A stretch of DNA of 40,601 bases from SIG440 sp045645485 (GTDB lineage: Bacteria > Bacillota > Clostridia > Monoglobales > Monoglobaceae): contig JAZRIX010000007.1 of NCBI GenBank assembly GCA_045645485.1, forward strand, positions 1-40,601. Reading direction: 5' to 3'. A program made the translations under genes and the position numbers. Of this stretch, positions 5,553 to 13,553 are shown one piece after another. Under the pieces are notes generated by a model. The model ran no database searches. It had not been told where the DNA came from and saw nothing but the letters and a program-made list of their open reading frames with translations. The stretch's first letter is position 1; each line of letters starts with the position of its first letter.

Positions 5553-7322
5553 ATGGGAATGGATTTACAAGACATAAAGCAAACGGAAATATGGGAGCTT
5601 TATGAGAAGGGTCGGAATTATCACAGGCGGACAGGCATTTATGATGATACAGACCGAAACTACAGGATGTATAACGGCAATCAGTGGGAAGGCGCAAAAC
5701 TCGGTGACGTAGAACCGGTGCAGAAGAACTTTATTAAGCCGATTGTTAAATACAAATGTTCTGTTATTCACGATAACCTATACGCTGTTGTCTATTCTTC
5801 ACAGAACTATGAGAACAGACTATTCCAGAAGGAAGCAAGTCGATATTGTGAGCTTCTTAACGGTTATATCGGTCGCCTTTGGGAAAGGGATAAGATGGAT
5901 TTCAAGGGCAGACGAGTAACAAAGGATGCTGCAATCAATGACGAGGGTATCATCTATGTCAACTTCGACAGAGAGAAGATGCAACCTGTTCACGAGATCG
6001 TGAAGAAGAACGATATCTATTACGGCAATGAGAACGATGACGATATACAGTCACAGCCTTACATCCTCATTCGCAAACGTATGCCTCTATCCAATGCTAT
6101 TGAGTTTGCATTGAGTGAGGGCATGAGCGAATCAGAGATACCTAATATCACAACTGATTCAGATAACTTTGAGGAAAGCGGAGATGCTTCAAAGGAAGAA
6201 GTAGACGATATGGTGACTGTTGTCTACAAGATGTACAAGCAGGATGGCACAGTGCATTACTCTGTTGCTACAAAGCTTGTAGATATTGTAGAGGATGTTG
6301 ACACCGGACTTTCCCTTTATCCTATTGCTCACTTTATCTGGGAAGAAAAAGAAGGCTCTGCAAGAGGTGAAGGTGAGGTACGTTACCTTATTCCAAACCA
6401 GATAGAAGTAAACCGAACAGAAGTAAGACGAGTTCTCACAGTTAAATATCAGGCATATCCGCAGAAGGTTGTTGATGTAAGCAAGATTGCAAATCCTCAG
6501 GCACTTAATACTGTCGGTGGAACGATACGAACCAACGGCAACGCAACTGTGGATGATGTGCATAAGATTGTGGGTACAATTCCCCCTGCACAGATGTCAC
6601 CTGATGTCAAACAGCTACAGGAAGATCTCATTCAGGTAACAAGAGAGCTTGCAGGTGCAGGAGATACAGCAACAGGTCAGGTAAATCCTGAAAGTGCTTC
6701 CGGTAGAGCTATTCTCGCAGTACAACAGGCTTCACAAGCTCCTATGACAGAGCAGAAGGAAAGCTATAAGAACTTCATTGAGGACATAGCAAGAATTGAC
6801 CTTGAATACCTTATAGCCTACTCCGAAGATGGCGTAAATATGGAAGAAACAGTTACAGACCCGATGACAGGCGAAGAATATGTACAGATGGTCAATGTTC
6901 CTCAGACAGTTCTTCAGCAGTTACAGGCGGTAGTTAAGATTGATATTACTCCTAAGAGCGTTTATGACCGCTTTGCTATGGAGCAGACAATGGAAAACTT
7001 CCTTATGAACGGATTTTTCAATCCTCAGAGGGTAGCAGAGTTTGAAGCATATGTAAAGGCACTGCCTGATGATTCCGTTGCACCTAAACAGGATTTGCTT
7101 GAAGGTATTGAGAACATCAAGAAGACACAGCAACAGATTGCACAGATTAACGCAGATGCACAGCTTATGCAACAGAGAGCGCAGCAATTCCTTATGGAAG
7201 ACCCCGACGGACAGGCTTCACAGATGGCAGATGCACAGCGACAGTTGATGATGCAACAGCAGATGCCGGGCGAAGCAGAAGTTATAGCAGAGGAAGAAGC
7301 TCTTCCTGAACCACAGGAATAA
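5553..7322 (+). CDS. Portal protein (P22-like)
   Basis: The product has 589 residues with GAGGTGATT before the ATG. The N-terminal part (IYDDTDRNYRMYNGNQWEG, VQKNFIKPIVKYKCSVI), the central PIAHFIWEEKEGSARGEGEVRYLIPNQIEVNRTEVRRV (about 255-295) and LAGAGDTATGQVNPESASGRAILAVQQAS (about 368-396) are hallmarks of portals of short-tailed phages. It forms the dodecameric DNA gate at one capsid vertex. The last 100 residues are Gln-rich helix (TQQQIAQINADAQLMQQRAQQF), compatible with the barrel seen in P22-type portals, and end in an acidic tail. Confidence 0.9.
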   Translation: MGMDLQDIKQTEIWELYEKGRNYHRRTGIYDDTDRNYRMYNGNQWEGAKLGDVEPVQKNFIKPIVKYKCSVIHDNLYAVVYSSQNYENRLFQKEASRYCELLNGYIGRLWERDKMDFKGRRVTKDAAINDEGIIYVNFDREKMQPVHEIVKKNDIYYGNENDDDIQSQPYILIRKRMPLSNAIEFALSEGMSESEIPNITTDSDNFEESGDASKEEVDDMVTVVYKMYKQDGTVHYSVATKLVDIVEDVDTGLSLYPIAHFIWEEKEGSARGEGEVRYLIPNQIEVNRTEVRRVLTVKYQAYPQKVVDVSKIANPQALNTVGGTIRTNGNATVDDVHKIVGTIPPAQMSPDVKQLQEDLIQVTRELAGAGDTATGQVNPESASGRAILAVQQASQAPMTEQKESYKNFIEDIARIDLEYLIAYSEDGVNMEETVTDPMTGEEYVQMVNVPQTVLQQLQAVVKIDITPKSVYDRFAMEQTMENFLMNGFFNPQRVAEFEAYVKALPDDSVAPKQDLLEGIENIKKTQQQIAQINADAQLMQQRAQQFLMEDPDGQASQMADAQRQLMMQQQMPGEAEVIAEEEALPEPQE

Positions 7323-7348
7323 AAATAATTTTAATGAGGTGAAATATT

Positions 7349-7864
7349 ATGGCAAAAACAAAAATTAAGAATGTAGTAAAGAATGTAGCAAAAGGTGCGG
7401 TAAAGGCGGCACTTGGGGTGCCTGCAGGCTCTGCAGCCACTGCTTCGTTGGTTAAGTCGATGAAAAAGGCAACGGCTCGTCAGCAGGGTGTTTCAACGAT
7501 GGCAAAGACAGCTCCGTCTGCACCGATTTCCAAGCCGACAACAAGCACGGCAAAGAAAGCTACACCAAGAAAAACAACGAGTACAGCGAGTAAGGCTTCA
7601 AGCGGAGCGCAGATTGATAGAAACAGTGTACTAAAGATGGGATACGGACCGATTAGTGCAAAAACATTGGCTAATAAGGTCTCATCAGGACAGGCAACAG
7701 CGACAAAAACTCCGACAGGAACGATAAGCTTTAACAAAAATTTAACAACGAAGCCTACAAGCGGAGCTAAGATGAAGAAGGCAATCAAGAGAACTCCTAC
7801 AAGAGCGGCAAGTGTTGTAAAGAGTCCGAAGTCGGGGGCAACGAGAATAAAGAAAATCTATTAA
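7349..7864 (+). CDS. Highly basic Lys/Thr/Ala-rich protein
   Basis: This 171-residue protein is packed with Lys, Thr, Ala and Ser and almost lacks acidic residues. The start, MAKTKIKNVVKNVAKGAVKAALG, could be an amphipathic or DNA-binding helix. The middle (about 50-85) is low-complexity KKATPRKTTSTASKASS, and the end is KKAIKRTPTRAAS...SGATRIKKIY. AGGTGAAAT lies upstream of the ATG. It sits between portal and scaffold and is followed by a terminator. It may be a virion or DNA-binding protein packaged in the head; no family is recognised. Confidence 0.7.
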   Translation: MAKTKIKNVVKNVAKGAVKAALGVPAGSAATASLVKSMKKATARQQGVSTMAKTAPSAPISKPTTSTAKKATPRKTTSTASKASSGAQIDRNSVLKMGYGPISAKTLANKVSSGQATATKTPTGTISFNKNLTTKPTSGAKMKKAIKRTPTRAASVVKSPKSGATRIKKIY

Positions 7865-7867
7865 AAT

Positions 7868-7892
7868 AGGCACTCTACACTGAGTGCCTTTT
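7868..7892 (+). terminator. Intrinsic terminator after the basic protein gene
   Basis: AGGCACTC pairs with GAGTGCCT around a TACACT loop and is followed by TTTTAT. The U-tract is short, so it may only reduce read-through before the scaffold and capsid genes. Confidence 0.65.
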
Positions 7893-7974
7893 ATATTGAC
7901 CAAACATTTAAGTCAATAAACTGTATGGAATTTGAGGAAACAAACCTCGGTCAAAAATAGGAAAGGAATTTGTT

Positions 7975-8763
7975 ATGGAAGATAACAAGAACTTTGTAGA
8001 AGAATCTACTGAAAATGTGGAAATCGCAACCACAGAAGAAATCGCTTCGGAACAGGTTGAACAGCCTGTTGAAAAGACCTTTACACAGTCGGAGCTTAAC
8101 GAGATTGTGAAAGGCGCAAAGGCTCGTGCAAAAGCACAGGTACGCAAGGAATATGACCGCAAGTACGGCAACCTTACAAACGTACTGAAGGCAGGCACAG
8201 GCAAAGAGAGTGTTGAGGAAATAACCGACACATTTGCAAATTTCTATGAAGGAAAAGGAATCAAGATTTCTCGTGAGCCTAATTACACAGAAAAAGACAT
8301 CGAGGTTCTTGCCACGGCAGAAGCTAACGAGGTTATTCGTATGGGCTACGATGAAGTAGTAGATGAGGTCGACCGATTGGCAGACCTCGGTGTTGAAAAT
8401 ATGACACCACGAGAGAAGATGTATTTCAAAGCCCTTGCAGAACATCGTCAGAACACCGAGCGACAGAATGAGTTGGCAAAGATAGGTGTGACAGAAGAAA
8501 TGTTTAACAGCAAGGAATTTCAGGACTTTGCAAAGCAGTTTAATCCTACAACGCCCATTGCGGATATTTTCAATATCTACAACAAAATGCAACCAAAGAA
8601 AGAAATTAAACCAATGGGAAGTATGAAAAATTCAAATTCTGGCGATAGCGGTGTAAAGGATTTCTACACGCCCGAAGAAGCACGCAGATTTACAAGGAAG
8701 GAACTTGACAGCAACCCTGCCCTGTTTGCAGCTATAGAAAAGTCGATGCAGAAATGGAAATAA
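7975..8763 (+). CDS. Capsid scaffolding protein
   Basis: The 262-residue protein has a strongly acidic N-terminus (EDNKNFVEESTENVEIATTEEIASEQVEQ), a basic coiled region (IVKGAKARAKAQVRKEYDRKYG, about 44-65) and a helical body ending EEARRFTRKELDSNPALFAAIEKSMQKWK. This charge pattern, and the place directly between portal and capsid genes, are typical of scaffolding proteins that guide prohead assembly and then leave. AAAGGAATTTGTT precedes the ATG. The late position and composition support the call more than sequence identity does. Confidence 0.75.
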   Translation: MEDNKNFVEESTENVEIATTEEIASEQVEQPVEKTFTQSELNEIVKGAKARAKAQVRKEYDRKYGNLTNVLKAGTGKESVEEITDTFANFYEGKGIKISREPNYTEKDIEVLATAEANEVIRMGYDEVVDEVDRLADLGVENMTPREKMYFKALAEHRQNTERQNELAKIGVTEEMFNSKEFQDFAKQFNPTTPIADIFNIYNKMQPKKEIKPMGSMKNSNSGDSGVKDFYTPEEARRFTRKELDSNPALFAAIEKSMQKWK

Positions 8764-8800
8764 ACCATACTTTCCGCACACGAAAGGAAGGTAAAAATTT

Positions 8801-9610
8801 ATGGCAGTAACTAATTTTATTCAGCAGATTTGGTCGAAGAAGATTCAGGATGACCTTGAGCTTAAGTGTAAGCTCGTTGACAACTGTCTTCGTGATTACG
8901 AGGGCGATTGCAAGCACGCACAGAGCGTAAAGATTCTCGGTGTAGGTGAGCCTACTATCGGTGCTTATGATGGCACAACGGATATCAATATCGAGGATAT
9001 GTCCGATAAGGGACAGATTCTCACAATTGATCAGGCAAACTACTTCGCATTCTACGTTGATGATGTAGATCAGGCGCAGTCTGTTCCCGGTCTTAAGGAG
9101 AAGTATCAGGAGAAGGCTGTTCACGGTCTTGCCGTTGCTCGTGATACATACGTTGCAAATCTTATCAAGGGCGCAACAAATGCTACCACTGCTACAGCTC
9201 TTAGCAAGGAAGCTGTTAAGGAAGCTATTGACGGTGCTATCGTTGCTCTCCGTGAGCGCAACTTTGACGAAGAGGGTGTTATCGAGATCACGCCTGCTGT
9301 CTACAACGTATTCAAGAATGAGCTTATCACTCTTTCTACTAACAACCCTGAATATATCAAGAAGGGTATCGTTGGTGTATACGATGACTTCAACGTAATT
9401 ATGTCTAACAATATGGCAAAGGATGGCGATTACGCTTATTGCTGTGTTCGTGGTAAGAAGGCTATTGCCTTTGCCGGACAGATTAACGAGGTTGAAGCTC
9501 TTCGTGCTGAAAAGAGATTCAAGGACATCATTCGTGGTCTTGACACATTCGGTGCTAAGGTCATTGATGAAGCACGTATTCAGGTTATTAAAGTTCCTGT
9601 AGGTGCTTGA
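8801..9610 (+). CDS. Major capsid protein
   Basis: The 269-residue protein starts MAVTNFIQQIWSKKIQDDLE and contains GVGEPTIGAYDG, DQANYFAFYVDDVDQAQSVPGLKEKYQEKAVHGLAVARDTYVANLI (about 89-130), a pattern I recognise from HK97-fold coat proteins of Firmicutes phages. The codons (CGT, CTT, AAG, GGT) are those of a highly expressed gene. It follows the scaffold with a clear AAGGAAGG site and is closed by a terminator. A 306-codon antisense frame opposite it is a by-product of this codon bias. Confidence 0.9.
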   Translation: MAVTNFIQQIWSKKIQDDLELKCKLVDNCLRDYEGDCKHAQSVKILGVGEPTIGAYDGTTDINIEDMSDKGQILTIDQANYFAFYVDDVDQAQSVPGLKEKYQEKAVHGLAVARDTYVANLIKGATNATTATALSKEAVKEAIDGAIVALRERNFDEEGVIEITPAVYNVFKNELITLSTNNPEYIKKGIVGVYDDFNVIMSNNMAKDGDYAYCCVRGKKAIAFAGQINEVEALRAEKRFKDIIRGLDTFGAKVIDEARIQVIKVPVGA

Positions 9611-9636
9611 TAATAACCTAAGCATAAACGTCTTGG

Positions 9637-9664
9637 GGGGAGTGGCTATCACTCCCCTCTTTTC
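9637..9664 (+). terminator. Intrinsic terminator after the capsid gene
   Basis: GGGGAGTG pairs with CACTCCCC around GCTAT, followed by TCTTTTCG. It would lower expression of the genes downstream relative to the capsid gene. Confidence 0.8.
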
Positions 9665-9714
9665 GTGAATATAGAATGATTTTCTATACTGACGAAAGGA
9701 AAGGAGAGGACAAA

Positions 9715-10020
9715 ATGCAGATATTTATAAGAAAGCCGAGTATAGACTTATTTTCAGGTATTCGTGTTGATAAGGACACGGTGCTTACCTACGAGAACGA
9801 GAACGTAAAACAGAAGCTTGAGGGGCTTGTTTTCCGTTCTGTTACGAAGATCAAGGGAGAGGGATTCAAGAGCAAATATGACACAACAATTTATCTGAGC
9901 GAGGGTGATGTGCTTGTATTTGAGGAAGAAGGCAGAGGTTACATTAAGCCTGTAGAGGAATTTGTGACTATTGCCGAAGCTGTTGACGATTTGAACAACA
10001 TTAAGGGGGTAGGTGAATAA
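9715..10020 (+). CDS. Hypothetical structural-region protein
   Basis: I start at ATG 9715 (MQIFIRKPSIDLFSGIRVDKD), which has AAGGAGAGGA just upstream, rather than at 9676. The 101-residue product looks beta-rich (EGLVFRSVTKIKGEGFKSKYDTTIYLSEGDVLVFEEEGRGYIKP) and ends in an acidic helix. It directly precedes the 10021 gene, whose start follows its stop without a gap. Its place after the capsid gene suggests a head decoration or neck protein, but no family is recognised. Confidence 0.75.
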   Translation: MQIFIRKPSIDLFSGIRVDKDTVLTYENENVKQKLEGLVFRSVTKIKGEGFKSKYDTTIYLSEGDVLVFEEEGRGYIKPVEEFVTIAEAVDDLNNIKGVGE

Positions 10021-10395
10021 ATGTTTGTTATTAACGATGATTTGTCTATTAACATCACGAGAGGCGATGCTGCAGTATTTTCTGTTAGTGCAAATGTAGG
10101 CGACACTAATTATGAATTTCGCCCCGGTGACGTGGTGCGGTTTAAGGTTTTTGAAAAGAAAAACTGCGAAGAGGTTGTGCTAAAGAAGGATGTAGAAGTG
10201 ACCGAAGCTGCAAGCACGGTTGAAATCGCTCTTGACGGCAACGAAACAAAGATAGGTGATGTTATAAGCAAGCCTGCAGATTATTGGTACGAGGTGGAAC
10301 TAAACCCCGAAACCCATCCGCAGACTATTATAGGCTACGATGAGAACGGAGCAAAAGTCTTCAAATTGTTTCCTGAAGGTGGTGTAACGGTATGA
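10021..10395 (+). CDS. Beta-rich virion-associated hypothetical protein
   Basis: The 124-residue product (LSINITRGDAAVFSVSANVGDTNYEFRPGDVVRFKVFEKKNCEEVVLKKD) belongs to a family that recurs in Clostridia prophages next to collagen-like and appendage genes and is otherwise uncharacterised. It looks like an immunoglobulin-like beta sandwich (TRGD, PGDVVRFKVFEK) and ends DENGAKVFKLFPEGG. AGGGGGTAGG lies upstream. The next gene overlaps its end by four bases (ATGA). A base-plate or fibre attachment role is plausible by context. Confidence 0.78.
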   Translation: MFVINDDLSINITRGDAAVFSVSANVGDTNYEFRPGDVVRFKVFEKKNCEEVVLKKDVEVTEAASTVEIALDGNETKIGDVISKPADYWYEVELNPETHPQTIIGYDENGAKVFKLFPEGGVTV

Positions 10396-11243
10396 GTAAT
10401 GAAATTCGTGGAACTGTGGCTGCTAACGGAGCGATGACCGGTAATCTTGCTACAGTGTTTGGCAAAGACGGAAAATCTGCTTATGAGGTCGCTGTCAAAA
10501 ATGGCTTTGAAGGAACTGAAACAGAGTGGCTTGCTTCACTTCAAGGCAAGCAGGGTGTGAAAGGTGATGATGGCGACCCCTTTACCTATTCTGACTTTAC
10601 TCCTGAACAGTTGGCATCTCTTAAAGGCGAAAAAGGCGATAAGGGAGATAAGGGCGATACAGGCGCACAAGGAGAAAAGGGCGAAAAAGGTGACACAGGA
10701 GAAAAGGGTGCTGATGGCACAATGACCTTCCAAGACCTAACAGCCGAGCAGAAAGAAAGCCTGAAGGGTGATAAAGGCGATAAAGGCGACAAAGGAGATA
10801 GGGGCGAACAAGGTATTCAGGGAATACAGGGAGAAAAAGGAGATAAGGGCGACAAAGGAAGTTCCGGTGTTTATCTTGGTTCGGGTGATATGCCCGATGA
10901 TTGTAATGTTCAAATCGACCCTAACGGAGAACCCATAACGATTGAGCAGATTATTGAAGCGTATCTTGCGAAAGCAATTAGAATTTCATCGGTAACATTG
11001 TTTGCCAACAAATGGGAAGGAACAGAAAGCCCCTATTATCAAGTTGTATCAATAGACAATATAACAGAAAATAGTCAGGTTGACCTTACTCCGAGTGCGG
11101 AACAGCTTGCAATATTCCATAATAAAGATTTGGCTTTTGTGACCGAAAATGACAATGGTGTTGTAACTGTTTATGCGATAGGTCAAAAGCCCGAAAATGA
11201 TTATGTTATGCAAGTAACAATCACGGAGGTAACATATGAGTAA
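10392..11243 (+). CDS. Collagen-like tail fibre or capsid decoration protein
   Basis: The 283-residue protein has two collagen-like blocks of Gly-X-Y triplets (GEKGDKGDKGDTGAQ... at about 78-114 and GDKGDKGDKGDRGEQ... at about 127-157), interrupted by a short non-collagen segment DGTMTFQDLTAEQKESL. These form a trimeric rod. The N-terminus (GTVAANGAMTGNLATVFGKDGKSAYEVAVKNGFEGTETEWLASLQGK) is a common attachment module in phage fibres. The C-terminal 110 residues form a beta-rich head, SVTLFANKWEG...QVTITEV. It is likely to project from the virion and contact host or mucus; that function is inferred. Confidence 0.85.
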   Translation: MSNEIRGTVAANGAMTGNLATVFGKDGKSAYEVAVKNGFEGTETEWLASLQGKQGVKGDDGDPFTYSDFTPEQLASLKGEKGDKGDKGDTGAQGEKGEKGDTGEKGADGTMTFQDLTAEQKESLKGDKGDKGDKGDRGEQGIQGIQGEKGDKGDKGSSGVYLGSGDMPDDCNVQIDPNGEPITIEQIIEAYLAKAIRISSVTLFANKWEGTESPYYQVVSIDNITENSQVDLTPSAEQLAIFHNKDLAFVTENDNGVVTVYAIGQKPENDYVMQVTITEVTYE

Positions 11244-11406
11244 AAAAATAATTGGAATCACGGTTGGAACTCCTATTAACCCCGACAAATTCAAGGGTGA
11301 GGGTGGCAGCGGTGATGGCGGCTATGTACTAACCGATGAGGACAAGAAAGCTATAGCAAAGGAAACCCTTGACCTTATTGTTAACGGAGAGGAAGTGTTG
11401 TACTAA
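11236..11406 (+). CDS. Short linker-like protein of the fibre cassette
   Basis: ATG 11236, behind a strong GGAGGT, opens 56 codons: MSKKIIGITVGTPINPDKF, a GEGGSGDGG linker, then YVLTDEDKKAIAKETLDLI and a short tail. The start overlaps the collagen-like gene and the stop shares a base with the next start (TAATG), a tightly coupled arrangement. The YVLTDEDKKAIA helix recurs as YILTEADKQEIA in the gene at 12875, so both carry the same small appendage module. It is probably a virion component or fibre adaptor. Confidence 0.75.
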   Translation: MSKKIIGITVGTPINPDKFKGEGGSGDGGYVLTDEDKKAIAKETLDLIVNGEEVLY

Positions 11407-12434
11407 TGGCAGAATCAATACTTATTACAGGGAATAATATAAGCCTTGCGGGGGAGTTGGGGGATAAATTTGTGCCTATGTCTATAAAGGGTGGTTCAGG
11501 ACAACTTCAAAGCCAAAGCTATACTCTACCTTGCTTTCCTAAAACCTTAACAATAGAAATGTTAGTGACAACTAAAGGTGATGCAAATATTCATCTTGGA
11601 ATTCCTACGGACGGTAAACTGTCCTCATTCACTAATTCGCTTTTCGGAAAGGGACTTGATACAATTCACGTTTCTTGCACCGATAACATATTAACAATTG
11701 AATATACGGCTATATTTGAAATGGATACCTTCAATATGACCGATGTAATTGTTTCATACGAAGGATTTGAAGAAGTCTTATGTACGGTTAAAAACACAAC
11801 AATGAGTTTTATGGGAGATGCAATTCGTGGTGCAACAGGCAAGACAGAAAAGTTAACACCGTCAGAAATGGTTGAAGCAATAAAATCCCTCCCTACAACA
11901 ACGTATGGCTATCGTCCAACAAAATGGGAAAACGGCTATCCTGTTGAAGGTGTATGGTATGGGGAGAACGTAGCAGATTTTGCTTTCGCTTCATATAGTA
12001 GCACTACTTTGGCAGGGGCAACCATAAATGACTACGGCAAACCATTTTGTCTTAAAAAAGTAACTTTTGCTGATGAAATAAAAAGTATCGGTAAAAGTGC
12101 TTTTGCAGGGTGTACAAAACTTGAAAATTGGGATTTGCCCGATAGTGTTGAAACGATTGGAGATTACGCCTTTTTTAATAGTTCGCTGGTTCTTACCGAT
12201 TTTAGATTTCCGTCATCCGTACAGACCATTGGTACGAAAATTTTCGGTGCTTTGCCTTGGATATATACTATTTACTTCAAGGGAACACCGACAAGCATAG
12301 ATGCAAACGCCTTTGTAGATTTGGCACTTTTGATGGATATTTATGTACCGTGGGCAGAGAATGAGGTAGCAAATGCTCCGTGGGGGGCTACGAGTGCTAC
12401 TATTCACTATAACTCTACAGAAAGCAAGGGCTGA
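11406..12434 (+). CDS. Tail fibre or adhesin with BspA-type leucine-rich repeats
   Basis: The 342-residue protein has an N-terminal beta-rich part (1-150), a linker, and about four BspA-like repeats (about 215-325: VTFADEIKSIGKSAFAGC, LPDSVETIGDYAFFNS, FPSSVQTIGTKIFGAL, FKGTPTSIDANAFVDL). The form 'I...AF..C..L..I.lP.sV..Ig' is that of bacterial cell-surface adhesins and is found on some phage receptor-binding proteins. It probably binds a host surface partner. It sits in the fibre cassette between capsid and connector and is coupled to the preceding gene by overlap. Domain recognition is good; the receptor is unknown. Confidence 0.83.
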   Translation: MAESILITGNNISLAGELGDKFVPMSIKGGSGQLQSQSYTLPCFPKTLTIEMLVTTKGDANIHLGIPTDGKLSSFTNSLFGKGLDTIHVSCTDNILTIEYTAIFEMDTFNMTDVIVSYEGFEEVLCTVKNTTMSFMGDAIRGATGKTEKLTPSEMVEAIKSLPTTTYGYRPTKWENGYPVEGVWYGENVADFAFASYSSTTLAGATINDYGKPFCLKKVTFADEIKSIGKSAFAGCTKLENWDLPDSVETIGDYAFFNSSLVLTDFRFPSSVQTIGTKIFGALPWIYTIYFKGTPTSIDANAFVDLALLMDIYVPWAENEVANAPWGATSATIHYNSTESKG

Positions 12435-12438
12435 TATT

Positions 12439-12696
12439 ATGACAGAGAAAACGCTATATAGATATACAAGAGAAGATGGCGGTGTAACTGTATCACCGAA
12501 AATGCCCGATGTGGAATATACAACGCTTACTCGTATTATTGCAGATAAGGGAAAGCTTCTTACTAAAGACGGTGAAAATACTTACAAATGCGTTGATATT
12601 GACAATGTTGCCGAATGGTATGAGGTTGACAGTGAGGAAGAAGCAACCGAAGAAGATTATATTGAAGCTCTCGGCAGATTGGGGGTAACTGAATGA
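12439..12696 (+). CDS. Small hypothetical protein of the fibre cassette
   Basis: This 85-residue acidic protein (MTEKTLYRYTREDGGVTVSPKMPD) starts at ATG 12439, four bases after the adhesin gene; the frame from 12373 would overlap that gene. It contains RIIADKGKLLTKDGENTYKCVDIDNVAEWYEVD, a pattern seen in small phage appendage proteins, and ends in an acidic helix (EEEATEEDYIEALGRLGV). The ribosome site is weak (AAGGG), suggesting coupling. Its stop overlaps the next start. A virion accessory role is inferred only from context. Confidence 0.75.
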   Translation: MTEKTLYRYTREDGGVTVSPKMPDVEYTTLTRIIADKGKLLTKDGENTYKCVDIDNVAEWYEVDSEEEATEEDYIEALGRLGVTE

Positions 12697-12860
12697 AAAA
12701 ATCAGCTTTAACTCAAAAAACAAACGAGGTAATAACCGAAACTCAAGCGGCATTACAGACAGTATATGACGCTCTCAATCAAGGACAGCAGAAAAAGATA
12801 GTAAAAGAAGAAGCTGTAAAAACTTTATTTGACCGATATGGCGTTGTCTATACGGAATAA
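12693..12860 (+). CDS. Short helical protein of the fibre cassette
   Basis: ATG 12693 overlaps the previous stop (ATGA) and gives 55 residues, MKKSALTQKTNEVITETQAALQ through ALNQGQQKKIVKEEAVKTLFDRYGVVYTE. It is almost all helix. The tail 'QGQ.KKI.....V..LFDRYGVV' is a recurrent small module in Firmicutes phage tail regions as far as I recall. No function is assigned. Confidence 0.68.
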   Translation: MKKSALTQKTNEVITETQAALQTVYDALNQGQQKKIVKEEAVKTLFDRYGVVYTE

Positions 12861-12874
12861 AGGAAGGTAGAAAT

Positions 12875-13084
12875 ATGATATTACGAATAAGAGATGCCGA
12901 AGGGAATGTACAAGAGATTCTTGTTATTAAGGGTGAAAAAGGCGAAAACGGAAACGACTATATCCTTACCGAAGCGGACAAACAGGAGATTGCGACAAAA
13001 GCGCTTGGAAATCTGCCAACAGAGACTTGGACATTCACGTTGGAAGATGGCTCTGTGGTGACAAAAACGGTGGTGCTGAAATGA
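12875..13084 (+). CDS. Short linker-like protein with a GEKGENG segment
   Basis: The 69-residue product starts MILRIRDAEGNVQEILVIKGEKGENGNDYILTEADKQEIATKALGNLP and ends in a short beta hairpin (ETWTFTLEDGSVVTKTVVL). AAAGGAAGG precedes the ATG. The GEKGENG piece is one or two collagen triplets, and YILTEADKQEIA matches YVLTDEDKKAIA of the 11236 gene. It looks like a trimerising stalk or adaptor for a surface protein. The stop overlaps the next start (ATGA). Confidence 0.78.
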   Translation: MILRIRDAEGNVQEILVIKGEKGENGNDYILTEADKQEIATKALGNLPTETWTFTLEDGSVVTKTVVLK

Positions 13085-13548
13085 TAGATTTTTCTACATT
13101 AAAGGGAATAACTATTCCCGAAGGCGTGGTTAAGCAGATAACCGATGCAAGTGGTGCGGTGTTATGGAGTTCAAAAAAATTAGCAAGGGTAACAATAACA
13201 TCTACTTGTGTCGGCATCGACGGTGATACATCAAAAATCACTATTACCTCTACAGAACCTTTCGTTCCCGATTCATCGAACCCAAACAGAACATTAAGCG
13301 TTTGGACGATTGAAGCGTGGGAAGAACAAAACTGCACTATTGAAATTCCTATTGGCTCAACTATTGAATGTTTTGTAGATGACACAAAACAAAGCAACCG
13401 TTGTTATATCATCGTGAATGGTGAAGAAGTGGTAAGTGACCCGGGAACATATCTCTATACCGTTACAGGAAATGTCGCCGTTGATGTATCTGACAGGTAT
13501 AGTATGGGCGAATATGGCGTAATCACCATCACCGAAGAAGGGGGATAA
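13081..13548 (+). CDS. Beta-rich surface protein of the fibre cassette
   Basis: ATG 13081 overlaps the stop of the previous gene, giving 155 residues; the earlier frame from 13027 is not needed. The N-terminus MIDFSTLKGITIPEGVVKQITDASGAVLWSS is a widespread module in Clostridia phage appendages ('...G..Vkqi.d..G.vlW'). The rest is beta sandwich-like (ARVTITSTCVGIDGDTSKITITS ... GTYLYTVTGNVAVDVSDRY). It is probably a virion surface domain that closes the adhesin cassette. Partner and ligand are unknown. Confidence 0.75.
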   Translation: MIDFSTLKGITIPEGVVKQITDASGAVLWSSKKLARVTITSTCVGIDGDTSKITITSTEPFVPDSSNPNRTLSVWTIEAWEEQNCTIEIPIGSTIECFVDDTKQSNRCYIIVNGEEVVSDPGTYLYTVTGNVAVDVSDRYSMGEYGVITITEEGG

Positions 13549-13553
13549 AACGA

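Noticed and set aside
7895..7917. Inverted repeat ATTGAC / GTCAAT after the terminator at 7868-7892
   Set aside because: Includes a TTGACC that looks like a -35, but no -10 is found at the right distance. Six-base arms over 11 bases are too weak to claim an operator.
7951..8592. A 213-codon minus-strand frame opposite the scaffold gene
   Set aside because: Cys- and Phe-rich text with no domain and no ribosome site; a shadow of the acidic scaffold gene.
8732..9652. A 306-codon frame on the minus strand opposite the capsid gene
   Set aside because: It is exactly antisense to a strongly supported capsid gene, has no ribosome site, and its composition follows from the codon bias of the plus strand.
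9670..9688. Hairpin TATAGAA / TTCTATA after the capsid terminator
   Set aside because: All-AT 7-bp stem without a U-tract; could be a leader structure, but nothing else supports a function.
10620..10865. Regular GGCGATAAAGG-like repeats considered as a possible CRISPR or iteron array
   Set aside because: They are nine-base periodic and in frame with Gly-X-Y triplets, so collagen-like coding explains them fully.
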